From positions 248,001-312,000 of the forward strand of contig CAJNDS010002328.1 in the NCBI GenBank assembly GCA_905221605.1: 64,000 bases of DNA, given 5' to 3'. The notes under the pieces are model-generated. The model was not told the DNA's origin. It was given only the letters and a program-made list of their open reading frames with translations, and searched no databases. The position numbers were made by a program, and so were the translations under genes. Positions 50,150-60,290 of the stretch are shown in pieces. Origin of the DNA: Symbiodinium natans. Taxonomy: Eukaryota > Sar > Dinophyceae > Suessiales > Symbiodiniaceae. Position 1 is the first letter of the stretch. Each line of letters starts with the position of its first letter.

Positions 50150-50783
50150 TCACGACGACCAGTCCACCAAGTCCAAGCCCAAGCTGTACTGCGTCTCCTC
50201 GTTCTCCTGTGAAAAGCTTGGGGGTTGTGGGAGGGTCCTGGGAAATCGCTTGTGCCTAACGTTGCAGCATCTTGACATCGCCGTGGCAAGCAAAGGGGCC
50301 AACTTTACATGTGTCCTGCAGGTACACACGGATGCTCAGGAAGTCGGTGGGGCAGGCCGTCTCGCAGCGCTTGCAGCCCACGCAGTCCTCCACTCGCGGG
50401 GAAGAGGCCACCTGCTTGGCGGCATTGATGGTGGCCGGCACCATCTCCAGGACGTCGGTGGGGCATGCACGGACGCAGAGCGTGCAGCCGATGCAGGTGT
50501 CATAGATCTTCACAGCATGGGAGCGGCGAGCCAACAGGCTGGCACTCTTCTGGCATCTGCCTGCTGCGCCTGCGGCTGCGCCAATGGCAGCGCCGGCAAC
50601 CGCCATGCCAGCCATCGCACCGAAGGACCGCGGCGCATCAGTGCTGGCACCCAGGCCCGCGCCAAGCGAAGGCTGCTGAAGACCAGACTGCACCTGAAAG
50701 CCTGCTGGAGCAAAGGCGGCGGGGCTGAAGCGGGCCAGCAGCGCAACGGCGCCGGCTGCCAGGCAAAGGGCCAACTGCGACAT
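50150..50783 (-). CDS. psaC: Photosystem I iron-sulfur subunit PsaC, copy A
   Basis: PsaC carries the two 4Fe-4S centres FA and FB on the stromal side of photosystem I and passes electrons to ferredoxin. Exon 1 is 50316-50783 (156 codons); exon 2 is 50150-50206 ([18 protein letters not shown], then TGA). The 109-base intron starts GA and ends AG, with CAGGA repeated at both edges. The protein is 174 residues. Residues 1-87 form a leader: a signal-like hydrophobic run (4-17), an FAP motif (24-26), then a second Ala/Gly-rich hydrophobic run (54-75), the layout of dinoflagellate bipartite plastid targeting. Mature PsaC starts near SHAVKIYDT (88). Both cluster motifs are intact: [12 protein letters not shown] (97-108) and [12 protein letters not shown] (134-145). 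The canonical WDGC between them is replaced by ATINA. The start is set by identity of the three copies from 33 bases before this ATG onward. Confidence 0.93.
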
Positions 50784-50815
50784 GGCTGAGCTACACCGGG
50801 CCTGCTGCGGAGAAG

Positions 50816-50817
50816 CC
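50816..50817 (-). promoter_or_regulatory. Candidate spliced-leader acceptor, psaC copy A
   Basis: Similarity to the other psaC copies starts right after an AG (GCGCTTGCAG|GCTTCTCC), 33 bases before the ATG. Dinoflagellate mRNAs receive a trans-spliced leader at such an AG, so this is the likely 5' end of the mature message. No transcript supports it here. Confidence 0.45.
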
Positions 50818-51277
50818 TGCAAGCGCTGCGGCGAGAATTCAGAATACTCTCTGCACAATCATCAGGGATCCGTGCACAGCTAACTCTAGCCTTCACCACA
50901 GTCCTTCCAGTCCACCAGACAGCCGTACCACAGAATCAGCGCCACCTGTCCAAATTGACCACAGCTCCCTGGCGCCAAGGGACTAACAGACATGAACAAC
51001 CCGCCATCTCTGAAACCGTAAACATTGTTGGTGATTCGTGCGTTTCGCCTAGGGAAGAAGCTTGCTCGTAATACTGCAGCACTCCTTCTGCATGTGAATG
51101 TGATTTTGTTTTTGAGAAAAGCGCTCGTTTTTATGCACTCACGTGTTTGGGGTTGCGGCTTGGGGAGGTTCAGGGCACAAGGTCTTGGGGGCATGGATGT
51201 TAAGAATGAAAACATCAATACTTGAAAACTAAGCGAATCGCCAACCCCAAACTTCAAACAAAGCTTCCATGTCTCCA

Positions 51278-51475
51278 GTGCATGCCCGAACGACAAGAAC
51301 ATCAATGTTACCACTGCGTTCATGGGCCATGGGCCAGAGCATGAATGCCCGAACGATAGGTTCTCTGGCAGTGGAGGCGCTGGCAACATGGACTTTCTAA
51401 TCGTTCGGGCATGGATGCTCTACAGTAGTCAGTGGATGCACCGGTAACATGGACGTTGTCATCGTTCGGCACTTG
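51278..51475. repeat. Nested inverted repeats between psaC copies A and B
   Basis: Inner arms at about 51335-51360 and 51397-51420 match as AGAGCATGAATGCCCGAACG versus the complement of the right arm, AGAGCATCCATGCCCGAACG. Outer arms at about 51281-51318 and 51432-51472 match less well around CCGAACGA and ATGTTACC. The whole can fold into one long stem. No ORF inside. Confidence 0.7.
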
Positions 51476-51859
51476 CAACACAGACTTTTGTATGAGAACT
51501 TCGCCTAGGTAACACACTTAGCTATTTTACATGTTCTGAGATGATGCTGGACAAAACATTGTGAGGTTCTGAAGTCGCTGCCAGTAGCATAAACAACAAC
51601 TACGAACCCTGGACCAGTTGTTCTTTTATCAAACTTGCAAGCTCTAGCGGTGGCATTTGCTTGCTCCGAGTGGTCTGGATCGGCCAGGATCCAAAAGCAC
51701 AAAATCTACCGCAGAGCTACGGTGGTCCACAGCTTTCTTCTTGGTACATGCACTGAAGAGATAAGACTAACCACACAAGTGTAAAAAAGACAACGATGTC
51801 ACAACATCAGCCACACCAAGACTCCTACCTGTACAGCTGGTGGTCGGATCTACATAAAA

Positions 51860-52491
51860 CTATGAGGACCAGTCCACCAAGTCCAAGCCCAAGCTGTACT
51901 GCGTCTCCTCGTTCTCCTGTGAAAAGCTTGGGGATTGTGGGAGGGTCCTGGGGGCTGTTGTGCCTAGCGTTGCAGCATCTTGACATCGCCGTGGCAAGCA
52001 AAGGGGCCAACTTTACATGTGTCCTGCAGGTACACACGGATGCTCAGGAAGTCGGTGGGGCAGGCCGTCTCGCAGCGCTTGCAGCCCACGCAGTCCTCCA
52101 CTCGCGGGGAAGAGGCCACCTGCTTGGCGGCATTGATGGTGGCCGGCACCATCTCCAGGACGTCGGTGGGGCATGCACGGACGCAGAGCGTGCAGCCGAT
52201 GCAGGTGTCATAGATCTTCACAGCATGGGAGCGGCGAGCCAACAGGCTGGCACTCTTCTGGCATCTGCCTGCTGCGCCTGCGGCTGCGCCAATGGCAGCG
52301 CCGGCAACCGCCATGCCAGCCATCGCACCGAAGGACCGCGGTGCATCAGTGCTGGCACCCAGGCCCGCGCCAAGCGAAGGCTGCTGAAGACCAGACTGCA
52401 CCTGAAAGCCTGCTGGAGCAAAGGCGGCGGGGCTGAAGCGGGCCAGCAGCGCAACGGCGCCGGCTGCCAGGCAAAGGGCCAACTGCGACAT
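51860..52491 (-). CDS. psaC: Photosystem I iron-sulfur subunit PsaC, copy B
   Basis: Exon 1 is 52024-52491, exon 2 is 51860-51916, and the intron is 107 bases with the same GA...AG ends and CAGGA edge repeats as copy A. The predicted 174-residue protein appears identical to copy A, including leader, both CxxCxxCxxxCP motifs and the DW-SS end. The last codons differ silently (TCC TCA TAG against TCG TCG TGA). A silent change near the middle of exon 1 (plus-strand GGTGCATCAG against GGCGCATCAG) is one of few differences. DNA beyond the stop codon and before the 5' untranslated leader is unrelated to copy A. Confidence 0.93.
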
Positions 52492-52523
52492 GGCTGAGCT
52501 ACACCGGGCCTGCTGCGGAGAAG

Positions 52524-52525
52524 CC
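52524..52525 (-). promoter_or_regulatory. Candidate spliced-leader acceptor, psaC copy B
   Basis: AG in GTTTTTGAAG|GCTTCTCC, 33 bases before the ATG, with a short T run just before it. The T run and about twelve more upstream bases are shared with copy C but not with copy A. Confidence 0.45.
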
Positions 52526-52851
52526 TTCAAAAACAGCTCCAACACAGTTCGGCATTTTCAGCAGATCAAAGATTTTGTTTGTGGGGGAGTCTGCGGGATT
52601 CTGGGGGGGGGCAATGTCGCACCACCTCATCGACACGGCAGTTTCTCCATTCCGGCAGGCCCACTGCGTCTGCATCCACGTTCCACTCGGCTCGGAAGCT
52701 AGGAGGAACTTATGTTATGTATGGTACGAAAAAAGATTAAGGAAGTGTACATAACTGAACTTCTAGCCTAGTGCATTTCGGTACAGTCTCGGTTCCATGT
52801 CTGGATACGCCTAGCTACCACCATCATCCCAAGAAGCAGCTCACAGCTCGT

Positions 52852-53488
52852 CTAAGAGGACCAGTCCACCAAGTCCAAGCCCAAGCTGTACTGCGTCTCC
52901 TCGTTCTCCTGTGAAAAGCTTGGGGGTTGCGGGAGGGTCCTGGTGGGAAATCTCTTGTGCCTAGCGTTGCAGCATCTTGACATCGCCGTGGCAAGCAAAG
53001 GGGCCAACTTTACATGTGTCCTGCAGGTACACACGGATGCTCAGGAAGTCGGTGGGGCAGGCCGTCTCGCAGCGCTTGCAGCCCACGCAGTCCTCCACTC
53101 GCGGGGAAGAGGCCACCTGCTTGGCGGCATTGATGGTGGCCGGCACCATCTCCAGGACGTCGGTGGGGCATGCACGGACGCAGAGCGTGCAGCCGATGCA
53201 GGTGTCATAGATCTTCACAGCATGGGAGCGGCGAGCCAACAGGCTGGCACTCTTCTGGCATCTGCCTGCTGCGCCTGCGGCTGCGCCAATGGCAGCGCCG
53301 GCAACCGCCATGCCAGCCATCGCACCGAAGGACCGCGGCGCATCAGTGCTGGCACCCAGGCCCGCGCCAAGCGAAGGCTGCTGAAGACCAGACTGCACCT
53401 GAAAGCCTGCTGGAGCAAAGGCGGCGGGGCTGAAGCGGGCCAGCAGCGCAACGGCGCCGGCTGCCAGGCAAAGGGCCAACTGCGACAT
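52852..53488 (-). CDS. psaC: Photosystem I iron-sulfur subunit PsaC, copy C
   Basis: Exon 1 is 53021-53488, exon 2 is 52852-52908, and the intron is 112 bases. Protein and splice sites are as in copies A and B; the last codons are TCC TCT TAG. The three introns are almost identical except for a short variable stretch near their middle (GGGAAATCGC in A, GGGGCTG in B, GTGGGAAATCTC in C). Copy C is the most upstream psaC on this strand: its start codon lies 225 bases downstream of the eIF1 stop codon. Upstream in-frame Met codons exist, but only sequence from 33 bases before this ATG is shared by all copies, so those are not used. Confidence 0.93.
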
Positions 53489-53520
53489 GGCTGAGCTACA
53501 CCGGGCCTGCTGCGGAGAAG

Positions 53521-53522
53521 CC
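53521..53522 (-). promoter_or_regulatory. Candidate spliced-leader acceptor, psaC copy C
   Basis: Same TTTTTGAAG|GCTTCTCC context as copy B, 33 bases before the ATG. The gap back to the eIF1 stop is only about 190 bases, which leaves little room for a separate promoter. Confidence 0.45.
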
Positions 53523-53712
53523 TTCAAAAACAGCTCCGAGGAACAGTCAGAGTCTGGCATGCTTGACCACATGCAGCCATGAAGCGGGGGCACTCTGGGC
53601 ACTTACTTCTTAGAGCTTGTTTTGCAACTCAATCTCTATGCCGTGGCTGACATCTGGCAGTCACCGGTGGCCGCCAGCTGCACGGTTCGCGAGTGCACCA
53701 CTTGCTCTTGGC

Positions 53713-54475
53713 TCACGATCCATGGATCATCACCTGTGGGTTGGAAGAACTGGTAGTGGAAAGCCAACGAAACAAGCAATACGCGGCGCAATTGATTTAA
53801 CGCTTCCCCTGCCTGGTCCTTTGTGATGATGGCTGTGACCTCAATCAAGAACTCCGCCACCTGATGCTGAGCAGCGAAGATCAACGTCACTTGAAATCAC
53901 GACGATCTGAGCAAAAGCATGCAGACGCGCACCTCCTTTCGGATGTCGCCCTGGAGCTGCATGACACTGCCGTGGTCGGGATCCTTGATCAGCACGCCAT
54001 TGGTCTTGAAGGTCCTGGGCTTGGCTCAACCCAATGCAACGCCAAAAAAAGAAACATACCCGGCACCAATGCTCTACATCCAGATCATCCAGAGGCTTGC
54101 TGAGCAAGCTGCTTCTTCAGCGCTCGCAGGATCTTCTCGAAGTCCACTTGGAGAACCTTGCCTTCAGCCACAGAGTCTGCATGCAGCCTCCATGTTAAGA
54201 GCCATCTTGGCCGAGGAGCCGGACTTGGGAAGGCGCACCTTCATGCTGAGGCGACTCGCTGAGGCGACAGGGAATGGGCGACGTCGGTAGCCGGGCCTGG
54301 TCCGGGAAGCCGGCGACGGTGGTCCAGGACTTGCGGCCGTTTCGCTGCTGCATACGAATGTGGACCTGAGCAGCGGCGCTGGACTGCTGAAGCCTCACGA
54401 GAACACAAGAACTCCCATCCGTAGCCCGGCCTTGCTGCCCTTGGCATCATCCTTCCCTTCCAACATGACGTCCAT
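53713..54475 (-). CDS. EIF1: Translation initiation factor eIF1 (SUI1)
   Basis: eIF1 binds the 40S ribosome near the P site and guards start-codon choice. Exons: 54431-54475 (MDVMLEGKDDAKGSK), about 54304-54392 (VHIRMQQRNGRKSWTTVAGFP), 54113-54176 (VLQVDFEKILRALKK), 53933-54014 (TFKTNGVLIKDPDHGSVMQL, then QGDIRKE), 53813-53860 (VAEFLIEVTAIITKDQ) and 53713-53733 (VMIHGS, stop). Together they give about 110 residues, the normal size, covering the QQRNGRK, NG-V, QLQGDxRK and terminal IHG motifs of the SUI1 domain. Later introns use GC or GT donors and join in phase. The first intron would be only about 38 bases and its splice point slides by one base without a standard pair; the second has no clean donor. 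The final Phe of the usual HGF end is Ser here. Confidence 0.88.
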
Positions 54476-54649
54476 CGCGTTTGGTCACGAAAGTCCCGGG
54501 CGTTTGCCGGTAACGAAACGGGACACTGAGCCCGAGGCTGCCGGGACTCTGAGGGGATTCGCGAACAAGAACTTGAGAATCGAAGAACGCTCACGAGATT
54601 CGAGAGATTCGAGGCTTCGAGGCTTACAGGCTTCGAGGCTTGGGTTGGC

Positions 54650-54885
54650 TGCTGCGATTGCACAAATTACGCCGTTTGCGCACACATGGCAGTTCTCAAG
54701 CCCCAAGCTTGAGCCCTCGCCAACCTGCTGCCTAAACCTAGAATGACCTAGAGCAGCAAATCCGCACACTTGTGGTTCATGTCGGTGCTGCGTGAAAAAT
54801 GCTAAAGCTGCACAGATCGATGTCTCAGATAACCTGTATGTAAGCATCAAATTGTGGACTTCGGCCTCGACAAGCGGGAAACGCA
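54650..54885. repeat. Dispersed repeat, copy 2
   Basis: Matches 21431-21770 in the same orientation, with about 110 bases missing between GAGCCCTCGCCAACC and CGCACACTTGTGG. It starts about 175 bases upstream of the eIF1 start codon, so it may sit in that gene's upstream region. Confidence 0.8.
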
Positions 54886-54983
54886 GAAAACCTCGCCAAA
54901 AAAGCAACCATGTCGGGTGCGGTCTGGAGTACCCACTCCGACTAGCACTTGGAATCCAGCCACCTCACTGCCACCTCCCGTCA

Positions 54984-55277
54984 TCAAAGGCGGCGGCTCT
55001 CTTCCAATGTCGAAAAACATTCCAACCAGCCGTGGCCACCGGAGCTGCATGACACCGCAATGGACCGAATCTCTCGGATCAGGGCAGCGTTTGTCTCCAA
55101 GATGTTGGCATGAAGGGGCTGTCCTTGTGACACAAGAGCATGTGCATCGGCCCCGCCCTTGAGAAGAGCTCGGACACGTACCATTTTGGGCCGACATGCT
55201 TCTTCGTCTGCTGTCAGCTTGGACACCTTGCGCTGAATTTCGGCGGGCGGCTTTGCAACACCATTTCCATGGCTCAA
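54984..55277 (-). CDS. Unidentified coding-like ORF
   Basis: A 97-codon ORF starting at 55277 has charged, helix-like content (KVSKLTADEEACRPK, then ILETNAALIREIRSI) and GC-ending codons like the confirmed exons. I recognise no family. It lies upstream of eIF1 on the same strand and could be an exon of another gene. Confidence 0.3.
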   Translation of the reverse strand: MSHGNGVAKPPAEIQRKVSKLTADEEACRPKMVRVRALLKGGADAHALVSQGQPLHANILETNAALIREIRSIAVSCSSGGHGWLECFSTLEESRRL

Positions 55278-55872
55278 GGCTCAACGTGTCGCCGGGCGCC
55301 GGCTATCAAGCCATAGATGTTGCAGCTTAACCTTCCGTGAATCATAAGCAGCACGAACTGGCCCCTATACAGCGAGACCACGGGATGGCTGCATCTTGAA
55401 TCTTGAGAACTCCTAACTCTGACTGCTGTACCTCGGGAGGCTATCTTAGGCAGCACTCTGGCAACGATGCCTGGGACGCCAGGAAGCTCGTCCCAGTCCC
55501 AGAAGGCCCGAATGCCGGCGGGCATGGCCTCACAGATTTCCGAGCTTGAGTGTGCAGTTTCAAGTCGCCGACGCAAGCAGCGACTCAGTGGGCTCTGCAC
55601 AGTGCTGCCCCCTTTGTCTTTCTTTCTTCCTGACCCAACCCGCCGAAGTGAGTCGCCGTGCTGCGTCTCTATCTCTCCTCCCCTATCTATCCTTCTTTCA
55701 AGAGTTTCTGTTCTTCTTCCTTTGCGCACTTATCCTGTCGTGTCTCGACCCGGTTTTATGTGTTTCAGGGGACGGAAGCCTTAGCCTCGCGCCCGACAAC
55801 GCCTCCCATTGGGGCTTAGTCGAGAGTTCTCAATTTAGTGCGGGTTATGGTCATGGTTTTTCCCTTTGGGCA

Positions 55873-55929
55873 ACCCCCCCCCCCCCCCCCCCCTTTGCAG
55901 CCCACCCACCCCCCCCCCCCCCCGCCCCT
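55873..55929 (+). repeat. Poly-C tracts
   Basis: Two C runs of about twenty bases separated by a short gap. Overlapping Pro- and Gly-rich ORFs are artefacts. Confidence 0.95.
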
Positions 55930-56810
55930 AGCCTCCACCATAGCAACAACTGGCAGTAGCAATCGCAAAAACACAAGTACTGGCAAGACGGTGCAAGGGC
56001 CGAGCAACAATAGAACAAAGAAGAAAAATAGTAGAAGTAGTATAGTAATCGTCGGCGTAGTACTATTTATAGATGACGGAGTAAAATATCATGATAAGAA
56101 TAGTAAGAACGAAATGACAAAATAACAGCAATAACAATCACAAATGGAATGGTGTTGGAATGGTATTGGAACTGTATTGGGAATGGTCATGGTAAAGGTC
56201 ATTGTAATGGTGAGAGTAAGTGCAAGAGTACGAGTACGAGTACTAGTAAGAAAGGGTAAGAGTAAGAATAAGAACAAGAGTGAAAGCAAGAAGAGTGTTA
56301 GAATAGTAGTAAACAAGAAATACCCAACCCTTCGTTGTTGTGACCCGTGCAAGCTTGCTTTGTGAAGAACAGCGGCCCATGAAGAGGACTTGTATTTAAG
56401 AACATTGTGTTTGCAAATGAGGGGGCTGCGCCCCCGCCCAACCCGGCACTATACTATTTTCTGCTTAGGAAGCAAGCCTGTGAAGAAGATCATGCCATGA
56501 AGACAACGTGCAGTAAAACATACGAATCCTTTCTCAACCTGGCATGCGAGCATTATGTTTAGTTGGGGGGGCTGCTCCGCTTCGTCACTGCAGACAACCC
56601 GCCCAGTCACAAGCATGTGGCAATTCCAAACCTGGGAAGCCCACACTAAGGCTCACACGTCCAAGCAACGCCAGCACCCGCGTCAGGCAGACATTAAAGA
56701 GTTCTAAACTGCGACGGGCCTGCAAAAGCAAATGGCCAGAGACGCGACATCTCTTGCATCAACTCGACGGCACAAAGTTTGCATTGGATTCAACGTCAGC
56801 CTCAGACGAG

Positions 56811-56862
56811 TCAATGCCTTGCACCTCACACACCCGTCAATGCCTTGCACCTCACACACCCG
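56811..56862 (+). repeat. Perfect 26-base tandem duplication
   Basis: The unit TCAATGCCTTGCACCTCACA plus CACCCG occurs twice head to tail without a mismatch. Confidence 0.95.
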
Positions 56863-58397
56863 ACCGAAGAACATCCACTTTTTCCACGTTCAAGCTTCTG
56901 CGCTCGACTGCAAACAGCCGGTCCTGAGATCAAGGGGCTTGGTGGCCAAGGATTCTAAGCTGATTCTTAGCAACCGATTTTGGTGCAAATGTCCATGGAA
57001 TTGAAACCGAGCTTTGGACTGCTGATGTGTGCCGGGCAAGCCACAGGCTGCTTCGTGCAGTTACATTGTCATCATCCTCCGGCGTTCTTTTTGGTCTGCT
57101 TGCTGCTCTTGAGGTCCACTTCATTGGATGGAAGGCCAGTGTGACTTGAAGGCATTCTTCTTAAATTTCTTTCTGATGCTGATCGACTGCTGATGGTTGG
57201 AAACTGCTCTTCCTTCCATATGATGCAATCGGGACACGCCCTTCGGACGTGGCCCGCGAAGACACTTGAACACCAGCATATTCATGCTCCGGTTCTGTCA
57301 GCGACCGTTCCAGCTTCAGTGGCTGGGCCGCGCGCTATGAGCTAAGTACTGAACGCCCGCGTGCCCGAGAAAGTGCCTCCTGTCAGCAACAGGCAACTCA
57401 CCCAACAACACAATTACATGACGCACCTGTCCATCAAACTGTTGATCCGCCCTTCATGCTTGATGCTTGTCCCACTCTGCCGCAGTCTGAGACACCTTGA
57501 CCGCAGCATCCGCGGCCAGCTTGCTTGCAGATTGGGACCGAAACTGCATCCTCACAATCCAACAGGTAAGAATCCGACCACGAACCCTGGAGCACAAAGC
57601 TGTTCAACTATGACATTAAGTCGTGCCCCCTGCTTTGAACCTATACAATCGCTTACCATGTCGCCTACTTGAGCCAACATCTGGCATCTAAGCTCCAAGG
57701 CCTCACTGCTGCCCGTGGCGGCTGGATGGGTGCGGGAACATGTCGAATCTGTCCTTAGAAAGCAAGCGGCAGCACCACACGAACCTTCCTTGTCTTGTGC
57801 TCAGCAACACAATACGTGCTTGACTCCCCCGCTCTTGCCTGCTTGACATCCCTCAGCTCCTTGACCTTCCTGGGCCTCTCCCTATAAACCCTTCTTGCAT
57901 CCAGCCTGCAGGGCATATGCTGGGAGGCCAAACCCAGCAAGGACTCCCCCCCACCGAGCATTCCCCGGATCTGCAGCGTCCCCCCAGGTCTCTTGCCAGA
58001 GTCTATGAAAGGTTGTTGCGCTACATGTTCACCCTAAATTCTGGGGTATCCGAGAAACAAAATTTCAAAAACAGTTCATATCCCACTGCATCAAGCACTT
58101 ACTGTCAAAAATTGCCCATCTGTTCGGTCATCACGGCAGCGCTCGTCTGAGCCTCCACCGGTGCACGAACAAGCTAAGGTTATCCCAAATACCGAATGCA
58201 GTGTTGAAATCTTGCAGAGAGAATGAGGCATGTCAGCGTTTCAGCCACTTCAGCAAACTGATCCCGGGCAGGTCTACATGGACAACAAGTTCAGGGCTTC
58301 GCATTGATGGTGCTGAGCGTGGACATGCTTCCCATTGCTTCCCACTCCCTGCCCGACAAAGCACCGACGAAGCACGCCAGCGATGCAGGAAGCCAGC

Positions 58398-58975
58398 TTA
58401 CGGTGTGCAGTTTGCACAGGAGGAGGAAGCAAGCAAACTGCAAACAACTGAGTTGCCAGAATGCTTCGTAGCCACGAGCCCTGCACCAAGCTTGGTTACG
58501 CCCCAGTGACCCGCAAAGGAATAGTGGACAATGCTGTCGGTCGCCAGCTGTGAACCGTAAGAAAAAACAATCTTACTATGCTCAAAGATACCCCCCTGAT
58601 AGGCTACCGATGCTACAGCCATCGACGACAAGCGTCGCAACTGCGAGAAGAGCCGCCGGCGCTCTGCAGCCTCGGCGGCGATCCTTGGAGGATAGCAAAG
58701 ACCCTTAGTCCCACCTCCCCTGCTCCCCTTGCGTTATCCAGGGGGTTGCTATGAGGTTGTCACACCTTTGATTTCGGGGTTTCGTCCGGGTGTTGAAGGC
58801 CTCCGAGACTGCTCTTCGCCAACCACTTTCAGTTGAAGTCATGGCTTCTGAAGTTGTCGCGACAGGGCTCTGCATGTGGAGCGCAGCTGTCTCTTCATCA
58901 ACTTTGGCTTCGACAGCAGCTCGCACCTTCCTCGGCCCCCGGAAGTGCGTAATACCTAACGCAGTTCCAAGCTAG
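58398..58975 (-). CDS. Unidentified coding-like exons
   Basis: Two minus-strand ORFs look translated. The one at 58705-58926 is acidic and Ala-rich (AAVEAKVDEETAALHMQS). The one at 58398-58640 has a mixed, folded-protein look (HSKIVFSYGSQLATD). A possible coiled segment (AAEAAERRRLFSQLRRL) links them. I could not assign a family. They could be the C-terminal part of the gene whose kinase exons lie at 61.4-62.4 kb, or a separate gene. Confidence 0.25.
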
Positions 58976-59849
58976 GTGTCCTCAAAGTTGTCCATACACA
59001 TGTTGCAGGGCGATGCAACTCAGCAAGGCGAAGTTTGGGAGGCATGCGGCATGCCGTGATTGCGCGGAATCTTCTGAACCTCTGCCTGCAAACGCTGAAG
59101 ATGAGGCCAGGTTGCTCGCGCTGCATTGCAGCCGTCGCAGCTGCCCGGAATGCAGTGGAAGGCGGCGCTGAGGGCAGTGCTGAAGCGGCTTCCTTGGCTT
59201 GCAGAGCAAGCAAACAGGGCTGGTATCCAAGTAGCTTGGTATCCAAGCAAACACTGGAACACGCATATTCTGATATGCTGTTTGGAGATTGCTTGCATTT
59301 CGTGCCTGGGACACCATCCCGAATCTGGATACCATCCCGATTGACGTCAGAATGCTGTGCGATTTCGGAAAATTATCCGAAGCATTGAAGCACCCACAGG
59401 TCTGAGGCACGAGCCGTGTTTGCTGACGGGCATCGGCATTCTTCAACAGGATCTGATATGTCAGTCTCTTCGCCTGCAAAATCTCAAGGTGATGAGCAAA
59501 GTCAGATCGCCCTTTCTTGTCCTTTCTGGAACTGGGTGCACCCCATCCCCTTGGCGTGGACGGTGCACGTGGGGAGGGGCCCGTTGTTTAAGCAGCGGCC
59601 CACATAAGGTGACTTTTGGCTGAAGCAATTGCCGCGAACAGTTGCTGCGTTCAGGGACGCCCCCTACAGTAAAGATTTTCCGAAGCCCTCACATTGGACT
59701 TCACGGGCGGAGCTTCGAAATTCTCAATTAGGGAACTGGTTTTCAAAACCGGTGGGCCTAACTAAGGCCCTCGAAGCATCTTATGGACCCCCTGAAGTCA
59801 TGCTGCTTTAACGCGATTCCTAACCTTGCGGCCCAATTACATCCACTTA

Positions 59850-60290
59850 CTATTCCACTTGCTCCAAGCAAAAAAATCTACACAGATCAAGACCTTCATC
59901 TGGCACCTCTCCCATCTTGGCCATCTCCAATTCGTCCCGGCTCAGCTCCATCAATACCCAGCGCATTTGAAGCGCGTCCTCTTTCCTGAGGCAAGTTTCG
60001 CTCGAATAAGAGTGACACGGCAACTTCCAGCAGTTGCGCGACCTGTGCTGGCAGAACGATATAGAGGAATTGCGCCGGAGATTCTCGCACAGCTGCGTGA
60101 ACTCGGCACATTGCCCCGGGTCAGACGCCTCGGCCGGTGTCTCAAATTCAACTGCGGGCACGAGGCTTATGTCGAGTCGTCTGTTGTCTGGTTTGATTGG
60201 ACGTGCCCATCCATGAATATCGACTGTCCGCTCCTTGCACATTTTTAATAACTCCCCACACACACCCAGAGAGGGAGACACAACAAACGC
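59850..60290 (-). CDS. Coding-like exons, possibly C-terminal to the NAK-like kinase
   Basis: On the minus strand: CAEFTQLCENLRRN (about 60075-60120), VAQLLEVAVSLLFERNLPQ after a CAG acceptor (about 59990-60050), and WVLMELSRDELEMAKMGEV (about 59900-59960). The first could be the last helix of a kinase domain; the others look helical. The frame changes between them imply introns or chance. Their family was not recognised. Confidence 0.3.
   Translation of the reverse strand, partial: AFVVSPSLGVCGELLKMCKERTVDIHGWARPIKPDNRRLDISLVPAVEFETPAEASDPGQCAEFTQLCENLRRNSSISFCQHRSRNCWKLPCHSYSSETCLRKEDALQMRWVLMELSRDELEMAKMGEVPDEGLDLCRFFCLEQVE

Larger units (their letters stand above)
55300..58390. other. 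Unassigned stretch with simple repeats
   Basis: C-rich runs at 55873-55929, an AT-rich drifted simple repeat at about 56000-56330 (AGTAAGA and GGTATTGG types) and a 26-base duplication at 56811-56862. A minus-strand ORF at 57755-57961 is rich in Arg and Lys. No gene is supported. Confidence 0.4.

Noticed and set aside
50124-50789. Plus-strand ORF of 221 codons, repeated at 51796-52497 and 52943-53494
   Set aside because: It is the antisense shadow of psaC; the minus strand gives an unmistakable PsaC.
58398-58640. SYGSQLATDSIVHYSF compared with the end of SET-domain methyltransferases
   Set aside because: The Asn-His motif that should precede it was not found upstream, so the likeness is not supported.
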